Assembly: GCF_000422905.1 (NCBI RefSeq) | Contig: NZ_AUGY01000019.1 | Span: forward strand, 40,353 to 104,352 | Length of the DNA stretch: 64,000 bases | Origin: Paenibacillus alginolyticus DSM 5050 = NBRC 15375 | GTDB taxonomy: Bacteria > Bacillota > Bacilli > Paenibacillales > NBRC-103111 | Direction: 5' to 3' | In this document: one piece after another, positions 9,806-18,519 of the stretch | How the letters are laid out: every line of letters begins with the position of its first letter | Position numbering within the stretch: the first letter of the stretch is position 1 | Translations under genes and position numbers: made by a program | Notes under the pieces: generated by a model | The model's database searches: none | What the model was told of the DNA's origin: nothing | The model's input: the letters and a program-made list of their open reading frames with translations, nothing else

Positions 9806-10342
9806 TTGAAGCAGAAAATAGTTAGAAAAGCAGTGATTTACAGTTTGGTTGCCTTTCTCATCATCTGGCCTATCTATCAACTCGTTCAAATACTAGGCCC
9901 GCATAAAGAAGCGCATGATGCTACTCATCTACTGTATCAAGTATCTCTGTTTCAGATGGAACTTCTGAAGAGCTATCTGGAAGAAGCTGCTCAAAGCAAA
10001 GATACAGAAGGATTGAACGCTGTGGGGCAAGCCCTTTACTCGGCAAGTTATACGCATGAACGGTTAGTGCTTGCTGCGGGAGGAAGCGAATATTTGACTT
10101 CACTGGACAGTATGACTCAGCTAATGCAGTATTTAAAGCGTCTGCAGGTAGGTGGAAAGCGAGCTTTAAAGCCGGATGAAATCCAGGTTTTGAAGGAAGT
10201 TTGTCTTCAGTACAAAAGTATGTACGATCTTTATGAGAAAATGATGGCTTCGAATGGCGATATTGTTTCGTCTCAAAATACGAAGATGGCAGAATTAGAT
10301 CGGAATTTAACCTCTTTTATACGAAAAAAAGCACTTCAATAA
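9806..10342 (+). CDS. Hypothetical membrane-anchored protein
   Basis: A 178-residue protein with TTG start at 9806, supported by GGGGGA about 7 nt upstream. One N-terminal membrane helix (residues 8-28, VIYSLVAFLIIWPIYQLVQIL) anchors a mostly helical domain that would face outside. I recognise no domain. It lies between the speD terminator and the hemA leader repeats and reads with the hem genes. Whether it is linked to them is unknown: a separate -10 element precedes hemA. Confidence 0.7.
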   Translation: MKQKIVRKAVIYSLVAFLIIWPIYQLVQILGPHKEAHDATHLLYQVSLFQMELLKSYLEEAAQSKDTEGLNAVGQALYSASYTHERLVLAAGGSEYLTSLDSMTQLMQYLKRLQVGGKRALKPDEIQVLKEVCLQYKSMYDLYEKMMASNGDIVSSQNTKMAELDRNLTSFIRKKALQ

Positions 10343-10351
10343 AGAGTTTAT

Positions 10352-10501
10352 AGGGAGGATCTTTGAGCTACGCTCAAAGATCCCAAAGCGGAGAGATTTT
10401 GAGCTACGCTCAAAGATCCCAAAGCGGAGAGATTTTGAGCTACGCTCAAAGATCCCAAAGCGGAGAGATTTTGAGCTACGCTCAAAGATCCCTATATTAG
10501 G
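10352..10501 (+). repeat. Four tandem family 1 palindromic repeats upstream of hemA
   Basis: Copies lie at 10352-10384, 10390-10420, 10426-10456 and 10462-10501; the last three have an exact 36-bp period. All share the stem TTTGAGC-TAC-GCTCAAA. The first is a perfect 12-bp stem (GGATCTTTGAGC with GCTCAAAGATCC). The last ends in the CCCTATATTAGG tail also seen at lon and sigW. The repeats sit between the preceding stop codon and the hemA -10 box. Confidence 0.92.
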
Positions 10502-10595
10502 TATATAAGAACGGAATGCGGTTAAAACTAACGAGCAGTATGAAAGCATTCATAATTTATACAAAAAGTTTGTCGGATTGCTTGTTTTGCTGTGC

Positions 10596-10601
10596 TATAA
10601 T
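10596..10601 (+). promoter_or_regulatory. Probable extended -10 promoter for hemA
   Basis: TATAAT with an upstream TG (TGC-TATAAT). The best -35, TTGTCG, is 20 bp away, so the extended -10 probably does most of the work. The hemA start is about 36 nt downstream. Confidence 0.6.
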
Positions 10602-10637
10602 GGTACATAGAATTAGACGGAAAGGCAGGTGGTACCT

Positions 10638-12041
10638 TTGCATATTATCGCGCTTGGCTTGAATTATCGTACGGCCCCGGTAGAAATTCGGGAGAAGTTT
10701 GCTTTTTCCGAGCAGGATTTACCTAAGGCATTGGCAGAATTGAAAGACACGAAAAGCATTTTGGAGTGTGTAATTGTCGCCACCTGCAATCGCACGGAAA
10801 TCTACGCTGTTGTGGATCGACCGCAGATGTGCAGTCATTACTTGACTCACTTCATTGAACGTTGGTTCCAAGTCGGCAAGGATCAATTCCAAAAGCATTT
10901 ATATATGTATGAAAATGAAAAAGCGATTGAACATTTATTCCGCGTAACAAGCGGTTTAGATTCCATGGTCATTGGGGAAACCCAAATTCTAGGACAAGTG
11001 CGTGATGCTTTTTTATCATCTCAAAATATGAAAGCAACCGGAGCTTATTTCAATACCTTGTTTAAGCAATCCGTGACACTTGCCAAAAAAGCACACTCCG
11101 AAACAGGCATTAGCAATAATCCAGTTTCCGTCAGCTACGCCGCGGTGGAACTTGGTAAACGAATATTCGGTACCTACATGAACAAGACGGTTATGATTAT
11201 TGGTGCTGGTAAGATGAGCGAGCTCACTGTGAAGCACCTTTACGCCAATGGCGCTAACAAAGTTATCGTGGTTAACCGTACGTTTGAACGTGCAGTAGAA
11301 TTGGCCGAGAAATTTAACGGCATTCCATGTACCTTGGATAACATGATGGAGCATTTAGCGGAAGTGGATATTATAATTAGCTCGACGGGCGCTCCGGGAT
11401 ATGTTCTTACGAAAAATGATATTCAGTCCTATGTTCAAAAAAGAAAATCACGTCCGCTTTTCATGATGGATATTGCGGTCCCTCGGGATCTAGATCCACA
11501 AATTAGCGGATTACCGAATGTTTTTCTTTATGATATCGATGATCTGGAGAATATCGTAGACAAGCATTTGCAAGAGAGAAAGAAAGAAGCTGCAAAGATT
11601 GAAACGATGATTGAGTCTGAAATCGGTGTTTTCGAACAATGGACAAAGACGCTGGGTGTAAGTCCTGTCATTAGCGCTCTTCAAACAAAAGCGAGTCAGA
11701 TCCACGAAGAGACGATGGATAATATGTTAAAGAAGCTGCCGGACCTAGATGAACGTGAGATTAAAGTTATTCGTAAATTGACGAAAAGCATTGTGAATCA
11801 AGTGCTGCGAGACCCGATCCTGCGAATTAAGGAAATGGCAGGAGAGCGTCATGGCGATGAAGCGCTTGAGCTATTCACGAAACTGTTTGCCCTGGAAGAG
11901 ACCCTTGAACAACAAGAGAAAGCCAATCAGTTAGCACAAGAACTAGAAGCCGGGCATAAAGCAGTTGAAGCTAAGCAGATGCTGGATGACAAGTTATCCG
12001 TGCTTAGTTTACAGACAGCTGATGTTCTAGCCCAATCTTGA
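10638..12041 (+). CDS. hemA: Glutamyl-tRNA reductase
   Basis: First committed step of C5 tetrapyrrole synthesis: NADPH-dependent reduction of glutamyl-tRNA(Glu) to glutamate-1-semialdehyde. The catalytic domain has the nucleophile in ATCNRTE and the GLDSMVIGETQILGQV signature. The NADPH domain shows GAGKMSEL, and a C-terminal helical dimerisation domain follows. TTG 10638 (MHIIALGLNYR) matches the family N-terminus and follows AGGTGG; GTG 10629 is an in-frame alternative three codons earlier. At 467 residues it is slightly long because of a charged C-terminal tail. It opens the heme/siroheme cluster; hemX follows after 33 nt. Confidence 0.96.
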   Translation: MHIIALGLNYRTAPVEIREKFAFSEQDLPKALAELKDTKSILECVIVATCNRTEIYAVVDRPQMCSHYLTHFIERWFQVGKDQFQKHLYMYENEKAIEHLFRVTSGLDSMVIGETQILGQVRDAFLSSQNMKATGAYFNTLFKQSVTLAKKAHSETGISNNPVSVSYAAVELGKRIFGTYMNKTVMIIGAGKMSELTVKHLYANGANKVIVVNRTFERAVELAEKFNGIPCTLDNMMEHLAEVDIIISSTGAPGYVLTKNDIQSYVQKRKSRPLFMMDIAVPRDLDPQISGLPNVFLYDIDDLENIVDKHLQERKKEAAKIETMIESEIGVFEQWTKTLGVSPVISALQTKASQIHEETMDNMLKKLPDLDEREIKVIRKLTKSIVNQVLRDPILRIKEMAGERHGDEALELFTKLFALEETLEQQEKANQLAQELEAGHKAVEAKQMLDDKLSVLSLQTADVLAQS

Positions 12042-12074
12042 AGAAAAGGGCGCTAATCGCCTAGGAGAGGTGCC

Positions 12075-12905
12075 ATGGTAACACGTAGCTGGTTGTTTGA
12101 TGCGATGATTTATATGTATGCCCTGAGCCTATTGTTTTACTTTTCGGATTTCGCTAATGCGAACCGAAGCGCGAAACGGATGGGGACGGGGCTGCTTTTG
12201 TTTGTATGGGTGCTGCAAACTGCTTACTTAGGAATTAATTTGTACGGTCATTTAACGGAATGGGCGTTTGCCAGGTCGGACGTACTTTTTATGTTTTCGT
12301 GGTTGATAGTCACGATTTCACTGTTGATAAACCGATTTTTCCGCATTGAATTGTTTGTATTTTTTGTGAATGTGCTCGGTTTTGCCATTTTGGCTTTGAA
12401 TGTATTCGGTAATCCGCATGTAACGCCAATTAAGCCTGATTGGAACATCAATGATGAGTTATTATTTATCCATATTACCCTAGCGATTAGCAGTTACGTG
12501 GCGTTCTCGATTGCAGCTATTTTCTCAGGCATGTATGTATTCCTACACAAAATGTTGAAAGCGAAGAAATTTTCAAAAACGGTTATGCGATTACCTTCAC
12601 TTGAGAAGATTGAACATTACACTTATCTCTCCGTTATTGTCGGTGCACCTTTGCTTCTTATGGCTTTAAGTCTGGGTGTGGTCTGGGTTGTGCTGCAGGG
12701 AGATCGTAATTTACTTTATGATCCTAAGGTGATTAATTCATTTTTTGTTTTGGCAGCGTACGCTTTTTATTTATTTCAGCAGCATTCTATGCGTATTTCG
12801 GGCAATAAGCTGGCAGCATGGAATCTCGCGGCATTCTTGATTGTTGTTCTCAATTTCGTGGTTTCTAATCTGGTTTCAGGCTTTCATGGTTGGATATGGA
12901 GCTAA
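12075..12905 (+). CDS. hemX: HemX/CcsA-family membrane protein
   Basis: An integral membrane protein of 276 residues with about eight hydrophobic segments, of the cytochrome c assembly (CcsA/HemX) family. In B. subtilis HemX lowers the level of glutamyl-tRNA reductase; that role here is inferred from family and position directly after hemA. The start ATG 12075 follows AGGAGAGGTGCC. The segments DWNINDELLFIHITLAISS and VSNLVSGFHGW resemble the conserved cores of the family. The sirC start lies 6 nt after its stop, pointing to one mRNA. Confidence 0.88.
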   Translation: MVTRSWLFDAMIYMYALSLLFYFSDFANANRSAKRMGTGLLLFVWVLQTAYLGINLYGHLTEWAFARSDVLFMFSWLIVTISLLINRFFRIELFVFFVNVLGFAILALNVFGNPHVTPIKPDWNINDELLFIHITLAISSYVAFSIAAIFSGMYVFLHKMLKAKKFSKTVMRLPSLEKIEHYTYLSVIVGAPLLLMALSLGVVWVVLQGDRNLLYDPKVINSFFVLAAYAFYLFQQHSMRISGNKLAAWNLAAFLIVVLNFVVSNLVSGFHGWIWS

Positions 12906-12910
12906 CGACG

Positions 12911-13663
12911 ATGAATCATCCCTATCCGATTATGATGAAACTGTCCGGACGCCGATGTTTAGTCATCGGAGGCGGTGCTGTAGCTGAAAGAAAAGTGAAA
13001 TCGCTGCTGCAAGCAGGTGCCCATGTAACAATCGTAAGCACAGAATTTACTTTGGGGCTTATGGAGATGGAGAACCAGTCTGAAGTGGTTCTGTGTAGGC
13101 AAACGTTTCATCCATCGATAATGATCGATAGGGACTCAGATTTTGCTCCTTACACCTTGGTTGTAGCTGCAACGAATGATGCGGAAGTTAACGCTCACGT
13201 GCATGAGATAGCATCAAAGCAGGGACAGCTGATCAACGTTGTTGATCAACCTCATTTGAGCTCCTTCATCGTGCCTTCTGTTGTTCGTAGAGGGAAGTTA
13301 GTTATTGCTGTATCAACTGGTGGAGCAAGTCCTTCAGCTGCTCGTAAAATCGCTCAAGAATTGGACAACGCTTATGGTGAGGAGTATGAAACTTACCTCG
13401 ATTTTCTTAGTGATTTGCGGTTACTGATTCAGAGCAGGGTGGCCGATAAACAGGCTAGACAACGTGTGTTTAAAGAGATGCTTGAATGGGACGTGCTGGC
13501 CAAAATTCGGGACGGCACGTTCGAGAGTTGGAAAAAGAAGCTCTATATAACGTTAGAGAAAGAACCTTGGATACAAGAGCAAGTTGGTGATAGAGGTATA
13601 GATCTATCTGCTTGGTTAGCAGTTATCAAGGATATCGGGCAGCAAGTACAGGGAGGCGGGTAG
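12911..13663 (+). CDS. Precorrin-2 dehydrogenase (siroheme synthase N-terminal domain type)
   Basis: Oxidises precorrin-2 to sirohydrochlorin with NAD+, the siroheme branch. The Rossmann site is clear ([15 protein letters not shown]) with VVAATND, VNVVDQP-like and [22 protein letters not shown] motifs of the SirC/Met8/CysG-N family. It lacks the SAM methyltransferase domain of CysG; that activity is in the cobA/hemD fusion two genes on. Whether it also chelates iron, as Met8 does, cannot be decided. ATG 12911 has GGAG 9 nt upstream; TTG 12890 and ATG 12896 are earlier alternatives. The hemC start lies 2 nt after its stop. The length is 250 residues. Confidence 0.9.
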   Translation: MNHPYPIMMKLSGRRCLVIGGGAVAERKVKSLLQAGAHVTIVSTEFTLGLMEMENQSEVVLCRQTFHPSIMIDRDSDFAPYTLVVAATNDAEVNAHVHEIASKQGQLINVVDQPHLSSFIVPSVVRRGKLVIAVSTGGASPSAARKIAQELDNAYGEEYETYLDFLSDLRLLIQSRVADKQARQRVFKEMLEWDVLAKIRDGTFESWKKKLYITLEKEPWIQEQVGDRGIDLSAWLAVIKDIGQQVQGGG

Positions 13664-13665
13664 AG

Positions 13666-14613
13666 ATGAGAACAATCATTGTAGGAACTAGGCAAAGCGC
13701 GTTGGCATTAACTCAGACAGGGCAAGTTGTGGAGCTCTTAAGACAGCTTGCAGCGGACCATGGGATCGATTGTCAATTTGAAATAAAGAAAATTGTCACG
13801 AAGGGCGACCGCATTCTGGATGTCACCTTGTCCAAGGTAGGCGGCAAGGGTCTGTTCGTCAAGGAAATCGAACAGGCACTCGTGGACGGCGACATCGACA
13901 TGGCCGTCCACAGTATGAAAGATATGCCCTTCGAGCTACCCGAAGGGCTGGTCGTCGGAGCGGTGCCGAAGCGTGAGGATCCGCGCGATGCGCTGATCAC
14001 ACGCGGGCACCGCTCCCTGGACGAGCTGCCGCAAGGCGCGCTCGTCGGAACAAGCTCGCTGCGGCGCGCCAGCCAGCTGCAGCACCTCCGCCCGGACCTC
14101 CGCATCGAGTCGGTCCGTGGGAACATTGATTCGAGGCTGCGCAAGCTCGATGAGGAGAACTTCGATGCGATTCTGCTTGCCGCGGCCGGTTTGCACCGGA
14201 TCGGCTGGCAGGATCGTATCAGCGCGTACTTGCCGCCCGAGATCTGCCTCCCTGCCGTAGGGCAGGGGGCGCTGTGCATCGAGTGCCGGGGCGGCGACGC
14301 CTTCATGCTGGACCTGCTGAGCAGGTTCCAGCATGAGCCTACCGCGCTCGCGGTGCGAGCGGAGCGGTCTTTCCTTGGCAGACTCAATGGAGGCTGCCAA
14401 GTGCCGCTCGGCGCTTACGCGAGCATAAGTGAAGACAGCAGCTCATCAGAGGCGCCGCTGCTCACTTTAACGGGCATGGTTGGTACGCCGGACGGCGTCA
14501 CCATGCTCAAGGAAACAGCTTCCGGGAGCGATCCGGAAGCGCTAGGTTTGCTTGTTGCCGATAAGCTTATTGCGCAAGGCGCAGAACGTATCCTGGCTGA
14601 GGTAAGGAAGTGA
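13666..14613 (+). CDS. hemC: Porphobilinogen deaminase (hydroxymethylbilane synthase)
   Basis: Polymerises four porphobilinogens to hydroxymethylbilane on a dipyrromethane cofactor. Motifs: GTRQSALAL at the N-terminus, [30 protein letters not shown], and the cofactor-binding Cys in [12 protein letters not shown] 13666 follows GGGAGG; 315 residues, the normal length. It overlaps the next gene by 4 bp (GTGA). From about 13800 to 14450 the sequence is visibly richer in G+C, with runs of GCG/CTG/GAC codons unlike the genes on either side, while the protein stays typical. Confidence 0.97.
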   Translation: MRTIIVGTRQSALALTQTGQVVELLRQLAADHGIDCQFEIKKIVTKGDRILDVTLSKVGGKGLFVKEIEQALVDGDIDMAVHSMKDMPFELPEGLVVGAVPKREDPRDALITRGHRSLDELPQGALVGTSSLRRASQLQHLRPDLRIESVRGNIDSRLRKLDEENFDAILLAAAGLHRIGWQDRISAYLPPEICLPAVGQGALCIECRGGDAFMLDLLSRFQHEPTALAVRAERSFLGRLNGGCQVPLGAYASISEDSSSSEAPLLTLTGMVGTPDGVTMLKETASGSDPEALGLLVADKLIAQGAERILAEVRK

Positions 14614-16151
14614 GCTTCGTGAACAAAGGAAGAGTTTATCTCGTTGGTGCGGGTCCCGGAGATCCTAAGCTCATCTCGGTTCGCGGTATGGAAGCTATCC
14701 AGAAAGCCGATGTCATCGTATATGACCGGCTGGCCAACCCACGTCTCCTCAAGCATCGTAGACCGGAAGCTGAGCTGATCTTTGTCGGTAAGCTTCCGGA
14801 CAAACATATACTTAAGCAAGAAGAAATTAATCAATTGCTCGTGGATCTAGCCCTTCAAGGGAAAGTAGTGACTCGTCTCAAAGGCGGCGATCCCAGCGTT
14901 TTCGGTCGAGTGGGCGAGGAAGCGGAGCTGCTCGCAGATAACGATGTGATCTTCGATATTATTCCCGGTATCACATCCTCCATAGCGGTTCCTGCCTATG
15001 CGGGGATTCCAGTAACTCATCGCGACTTCACTTCGTCATTTGCGATTATTACCGGTCATGAATACCCGAATAAGACCTATTCCAGTTTGGACTGGGAGCA
15101 TCTGGCCAAGGCGATTGGCACCATGGTTTTCTTGATGGGTGTAGCGAATCTTGAACAAATTTGCCGTGAATTGATTCGCTGCGGCAAACCGCCAGAAATG
15201 CCAGTTGCCCTCGTCAGATGGGGGACATGGGCAGATCAAGAAACGATTACGGGAACCTTGGCTGATATTACGGAGAAGGTGAGATCAGCTAATTTCAAAT
15301 CGCCAGCCGTTATTATTGTTGGTGAAGTTGTTAAGCTGCGTGAGAAGCTGGCCTGGATTGAGAAGAAGCCGCTCTTTGGGCGCCGAGTGCTTGTCACAAG
15401 AGCTAGAAGCCAAGCAAGTGAGCTTGTGGATTTAATCGATGACATGGGAGGGGAAGCGGTCGAATTCCCTGTAATTCGATTACAACCGCCAAGCCGCCCA
15501 GAGGCCATACAAGCGTTGGATCTGGCGCTAGACAAGCTTCATGAATTTGACTGGGTGCTGCTGACAAGCGTAAACGGTGTTGAGTATTTTTTCCGCAGGC
15601 TGCGTGAAAAAGGGATTGATGTACGTAAAATGAGGAATGCTCGCATAGCAGCCGTAGGCCCGAAGACAGCCGAAGCGCTAGCTGAGCGTGGCATTATTGC
15701 GGATGTACTCCCAGCCAAATTTCACGGCGATGGTATCCTGGAAGCCATTCAAGCAGATTTGAAAGCCGGTCAGAAGGTGCTATTACCTACGGCTGACTTG
15801 GCACGTGATTATCTGCCTGATAAGCTTAAAGAGCTCGGTCTTGAAGTAACGGAAGTTGATGTCTACGAAAATGTACTCACAACAGACGATGGGGATGAAA
15901 TCATTCATCTTCTGCAAAATCAAAGCATTCATATCATAACTTTTACAAGTTCATCCACGGTTACAAACTTGCTTGTTGCCTTGCGTCAGCTGGGTGTGGA
16001 AGACCCGCTATCCTTGCTGCAAGGGGTTGAAATTGCTTGTATTGGACCCAAAACCGCAGAGACTGCTAGTCAATGTGGACTGCCGGTTACGTATATGGCA
16101 GAAGAGGCTACCGTTGCTTCATTGGTACAAAGTATTTCGCAACATAAATAA
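14610..16151 (+). CDS. cobA: Fused uroporphyrinogen-III C-methyltransferase and uroporphyrinogen-III synthase
   Basis: A 513-residue two-domain enzyme. Residues ~1-250 are the SAM-dependent methyltransferase that makes precorrin-2 ([53 protein letters not shown]). Residues ~260-510 are HemD, which cyclises hydroxymethylbilane to uroporphyrinogen III ([53 protein letters not shown]). The fusion puts the branch-point synthase and the first siroheme enzyme on one chain. The start is GTG 14610 (overlapping the hemC stop) or GTG 14619; the second matches the usual N-terminus slightly better. A strong hairpin separates it from hemB. Confidence 0.95.
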   Translation: MSFVNKGRVYLVGAGPGDPKLISVRGMEAIQKADVIVYDRLANPRLLKHRRPEAELIFVGKLPDKHILKQEEINQLLVDLALQGKVVTRLKGGDPSVFGRVGEEAELLADNDVIFDIIPGITSSIAVPAYAGIPVTHRDFTSSFAIITGHEYPNKTYSSLDWEHLAKAIGTMVFLMGVANLEQICRELIRCGKPPEMPVALVRWGTWADQETITGTLADITEKVRSANFKSPAVIIVGEVVKLREKLAWIEKKPLFGRRVLVTRARSQASELVDLIDDMGGEAVEFPVIRLQPPSRPEAIQALDLALDKLHEFDWVLLTSVNGVEYFFRRLREKGIDVRKMRNARIAAVGPKTAEALAERGIIADVLPAKFHGDGILEAIQADLKAGQKVLLPTADLARDYLPDKLKELGLEVTEVDVYENVLTTDDGDEIIHLLQNQSIHIITFTSSSTVTNLLVALRQLGVEDPLSLLQGVEIACIGPKTAETASQCGLPVTYMAEEATVASLVQSISQHK

Positions 16152-16162
16152 TAAATATGCTT

Positions 16163-16198
16163 CAGAAGCAGCTTCATAAGGATAAGGAGCTGCTTCTG
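16163..16198 (+). promoter_or_regulatory. Intra-operon hairpin between cobA/hemD and hemB
   Basis: A perfect 11-bp stem, CAGAAGCAGCT (16163-16173) with AGCTGCTTCTG (16188-16198), with a 14-nt loop and no U-run. It ends 9 nt before the hemB SD. It may be an mRNA processing or stability element. Confidence 0.6.
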
Positions 16199-16225
16199 AG
16201 CGCCAATAAGGAGGCGGAATTCTAT

Positions 16226-17218
16226 ATGAGTTTCCCTATCATTCGTCATCGCCGCTTACGCGGCAATGCAGCTATTCGTAATCTGGTACGTGAAAATCAA
16301 GTGACTGTTCACGATGTTGTACAACCGATTTTTGTCACTCACGGTTCGAACATCAAGTCCGAAATCCCTTCGATGCCAGGTGTTTATCATTTTTCTTTAG
16401 ATAGAGTGCAGGAAGAGATCGAAGAAATTACAAAGCTTGGCATTCAAGCTATTCTTCTGTTTGGTGTTCCGGATCATAAAGATGCGAAAGGAACATCCGC
16501 TTTTATGGATGAAGGCATTGTGCAGCAAGCAACTCGTTTGATTAAAGAATTGAACCCGAATTTGCTCGTTATCGCCGATACGTGTCTATGTCAGTTTACA
16601 GATACAGGCCATTGTGGTGTTATCCATCATCATCCGATTACAGGACATGCGGATGTGGCAAATGATGCTTCCTTGGAGCTATTGGTTCGAACGGCTGTAT
16701 CACAAGCCAAAGCGGGTGCTGACATTATCGCTCCTTCCAACATGATGGATGGCTATGTGCATGCGATTCGTTCAGGTTTAGATGAAGCTGGCTATGAGAA
16801 TACACCGATTATGGCCTATTCCGTTAAATATGCATCAGCTTACTACGGTCCATTCCGAGATGCTGTGGATTCAACGCCGCAATTCGGTGACCGTAAGACG
16901 TATCAAATGGATCCAGCCAACGGTCGCGAAGCTTTGCGTGAAGCGGAGAGTGACGTTGCAGAGGGCGCTGATTTCCTCATGGTGAAGCCGGCTCTTGCTT
17001 ATATGGACATCATTCGGATGCTGAAGGATAACTTCGATTTGCCGGTAGTAGCCTATAACGTGAGTGCGGAATATTCGATGATTAAAGCTGCTGCCTTGCA
17101 GGGCTGGGTGAATGAAGAAGCTATCGTAATGGAAACAATGACGAGCTTCAAACGTGCCGGCGCTGATATCATCTTGACTTATTTTGCCAAAGATATTGCT
17201 CGTTATTTGAAAAAATAA
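16226..17218 (+). CDS. hemB: Delta-aminolevulinic acid dehydratase (porphobilinogen synthase)
   Basis: Condenses two ALA to porphobilinogen. The catalytic lysines are visible in [19 protein letters not shown] and [10 protein letters not shown]. The metal-site segment is [15 protein letters not shown], a cysteine-rich zinc-type site. ATG 16226 ([13 protein letters not shown]) is chosen over the upstream ATG 16157 because AAGGAGG is at 16208-16214 and the protein then has 330 residues, the family norm. It is the last gene of the first hem transcription unit; a structured region follows. Confidence 0.97.
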   Translation: MSFPIIRHRRLRGNAAIRNLVRENQVTVHDVVQPIFVTHGSNIKSEIPSMPGVYHFSLDRVQEEIEEITKLGIQAILLFGVPDHKDAKGTSAFMDEGIVQQATRLIKELNPNLLVIADTCLCQFTDTGHCGVIHHHPITGHADVANDASLELLVRTAVSQAKAGADIIAPSNMMDGYVHAIRSGLDEAGYENTPIMAYSVKYASAYYGPFRDAVDSTPQFGDRKTYQMDPANGREALREAESDVAEGADFLMVKPALAYMDIIRMLKDNFDLPVVAYNVSAEYSMIKAAALQGWVNEEAIVMETMTSFKRAGADIILTYFAKDIARYLKK

Positions 17219-17232
17219 ATAATTTCCAAATA

Positions 17233-17309
17233 GAGCCATTCACCTAAGATGCAAAGGCGAGCAGTTTCCGGTGGAAACGATCAGCATGTAGTCTTAGTGC
17301 GGATGGTTC
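17233..17309 (+). ncRNA. Predicted long nested hairpin between hemB and hemE
   Basis: Three nested helices: GAGCCATTC (17233-17241) with GGATGGTTC (17301-17309, including G-U pairs), CTAAGA (17244-17249) with TCTTAG (17292-17297), and the apical GTTTCC-GGT-GGAAAC (17264-17278), plus a short TGC/GCA pair between them. Purine-rich internal loops separate the helices. The tail TTCTTTTG is only a weak U-tract. It may be an elaborate terminator for the hemA-hemB unit or a structured RNA; no known riboswitch fits. Confidence 0.4.
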
Positions 17310-17403
17310 TTTTGTCATACTTTTGTCGCAAAACCTAAGCTTACCTCAGTTGTGACAGGGGTATAATTAGGGCATAATGAATGAGAATAGATGGAAACCA
17401 ATC

Positions 17404-17448
17404 GGAGAGACTTTGGCTTAGGGCCAAAGATCCCTATATATGGAAGGT
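17404..17448 (+). repeat. Family 1 palindromic repeat upstream of hemE
   Basis: GGAGAGACTTTGGC-TTAGG-GCCAAAGATCCCTATATATGGAAGGTG (written in parts). The stem here is CTTTGGC/GCCAAAG instead of CTTTGAGC/GCTCAAAG, a compensatory change. The tail carries the GGAAGGTG SD of hemE. A TATAAT box lies about 40 bp before it (17361-17366). Confidence 0.85.
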
Positions 17449-17453
17449 GCCTC

Positions 17454-18518
17454 ATGACCTACAACGATAATTTTATTAAAGCATGCCGAAAAGAACAGGT
17501 GGATATGCTGCCTGTTTGGTATATGCGCCAAGCTGGACGTTACGATCCGGATTATCGCAAAATCAAAGAAAAGTATTCACTGCTCGAAATTTGTCAGCAA
17601 CCAGAGCTAGCTGCGGAAGTTACGATGATGCCCATCAAAAAGTTGGGTGTTGATGCGGCCATTTTATATTCGGACATCATGAATCCCGTAGCTTCACTTG
17701 GGGTTGATTTTGATATTGTCAAAGATGTGGGTCCTGTGATTCATACACCAGTTCGAACAGCGCAAGATGTTGAGCGCCTGCGTCCTATCGATGTGGAGAA
17801 AGATTTATCGCATATTATTCAAACGATTCGTATCTTAGACAAGGAGCTAGAGGTTCCCCTCATCTCATTTGCGGGTGCGCCATTTACGATTGCGAGCTAC
17901 TTGATCGAAGGTAAACCATCCAAAAGCTATATTCGTACGAAGCAGCTTATGTACTCCGAACCTACGGTTTGGTTTGCCTTAATGGAGAAGCTAGGCGATA
18001 TGGTCATTACCTACTTACGAGCGCATATCGCAGCGGGTGCCAAAGCTGTTCAAGTATTTGATAGCTGGGTTGGCGCGCTTTCTCCTGCGGATTTCCAAAG
18101 GTATGTGCTGCCGACAATGACGCGTATTTTCAAAGAACTTGCGGACTTGAAGGAGCCAAAGATTTATTTCCCAGGCGTGAGTTCAGGGGAGCTGCTTCCT
18201 TATCTTAAAGACATTCAAGCGGATGTCATTGGTCTAGATTGGCGGATTCCAATTTCTGTAGGCCGCGCGAGAGTTGGCGAGCGTTTTGCCGTGCAAGGAA
18301 ACTTGGATCCCTATATTTTAACAGCTCCGATGAGCGTTATTGAGCAGCAGGCGAAAGCCATCATAGATGAGGGAATCCAGCAACCAGGTTATATCTTTAA
18401 CCTTGGCCATGGTTTATTCCCGGAAGCATCGCTTGAGAAGCTAAAGGATTTGACTACATTCATTCATACTTACTCACATTCCGTATTATCTCAGCAATCA
18501 GAAAAGAGTGGTGTTTAG
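17454..18518 (+). CDS. hemE: Uroporphyrinogen decarboxylase
   Basis: Removes the four acetate carboxyls of uroporphyrinogen III to give coproporphyrinogen III. Family signatures: PVWYMRQAGRYDPDYR near the N-terminus with the substrate-binding arginines, FAGAPFTIASYLIEG, QVFDSWVGALSP, and IGLDWRIPI. ATG 17454 follows GGAAGGTG and gives 354 residues, the normal size. An earlier in-frame ATG (17391) would translate the repeat and is rejected. hemH starts 2 nt after its stop. hemE-hemH-hemY form one unit. Confidence 0.97.
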   Translation: MTYNDNFIKACRKEQVDMLPVWYMRQAGRYDPDYRKIKEKYSLLEICQQPELAAEVTMMPIKKLGVDAAILYSDIMNPVASLGVDFDIVKDVGPVIHTPVRTAQDVERLRPIDVEKDLSHIIQTIRILDKELEVPLISFAGAPFTIASYLIEGKPSKSYIRTKQLMYSEPTVWFALMEKLGDMVITYLRAHIAAGAKAVQVFDSWVGALSPADFQRYVLPTMTRIFKELADLKEPKIYFPGVSSGELLPYLKDIQADVIGLDWRIPISVGRARVGERFAVQGNLDPYILTAPMSVIEQQAKAIIDEGIQQPGYIFNLGHGLFPEASLEKLKDLTTFIHTYSHSVLSQQSEKSGV

Positions 18519-18519
18519 C

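Noticed and set aside
10390..10501. CRISPR-like array (36-bp period upstream of hemA)
   Set aside because: The units abut with no unique spacers, are self-complementary, and there are no cas genes. This is a tandem palindromic repeat.
10307..10549. 80-codon minus-strand frame with repeated GIFERSSKSLRF
   Set aside because: It is the translation of the family 1 tandem array; similar repeat-derived peptides appear at the sigW copies.
13936..14400. Long antisense frames inside hemC, also in ispG, ruvB and others
   Set aside because: They mirror conserved genes on the plus strand, arise from high-G+C codon use, and have no SD or family match.
17233..17309. Known riboswitch or T-box before hemE
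   Set aside because: No T-box sequence (GGTGGNACCGCG) and no cobalamin, TPP, lysine or GEMM core motifs were found.
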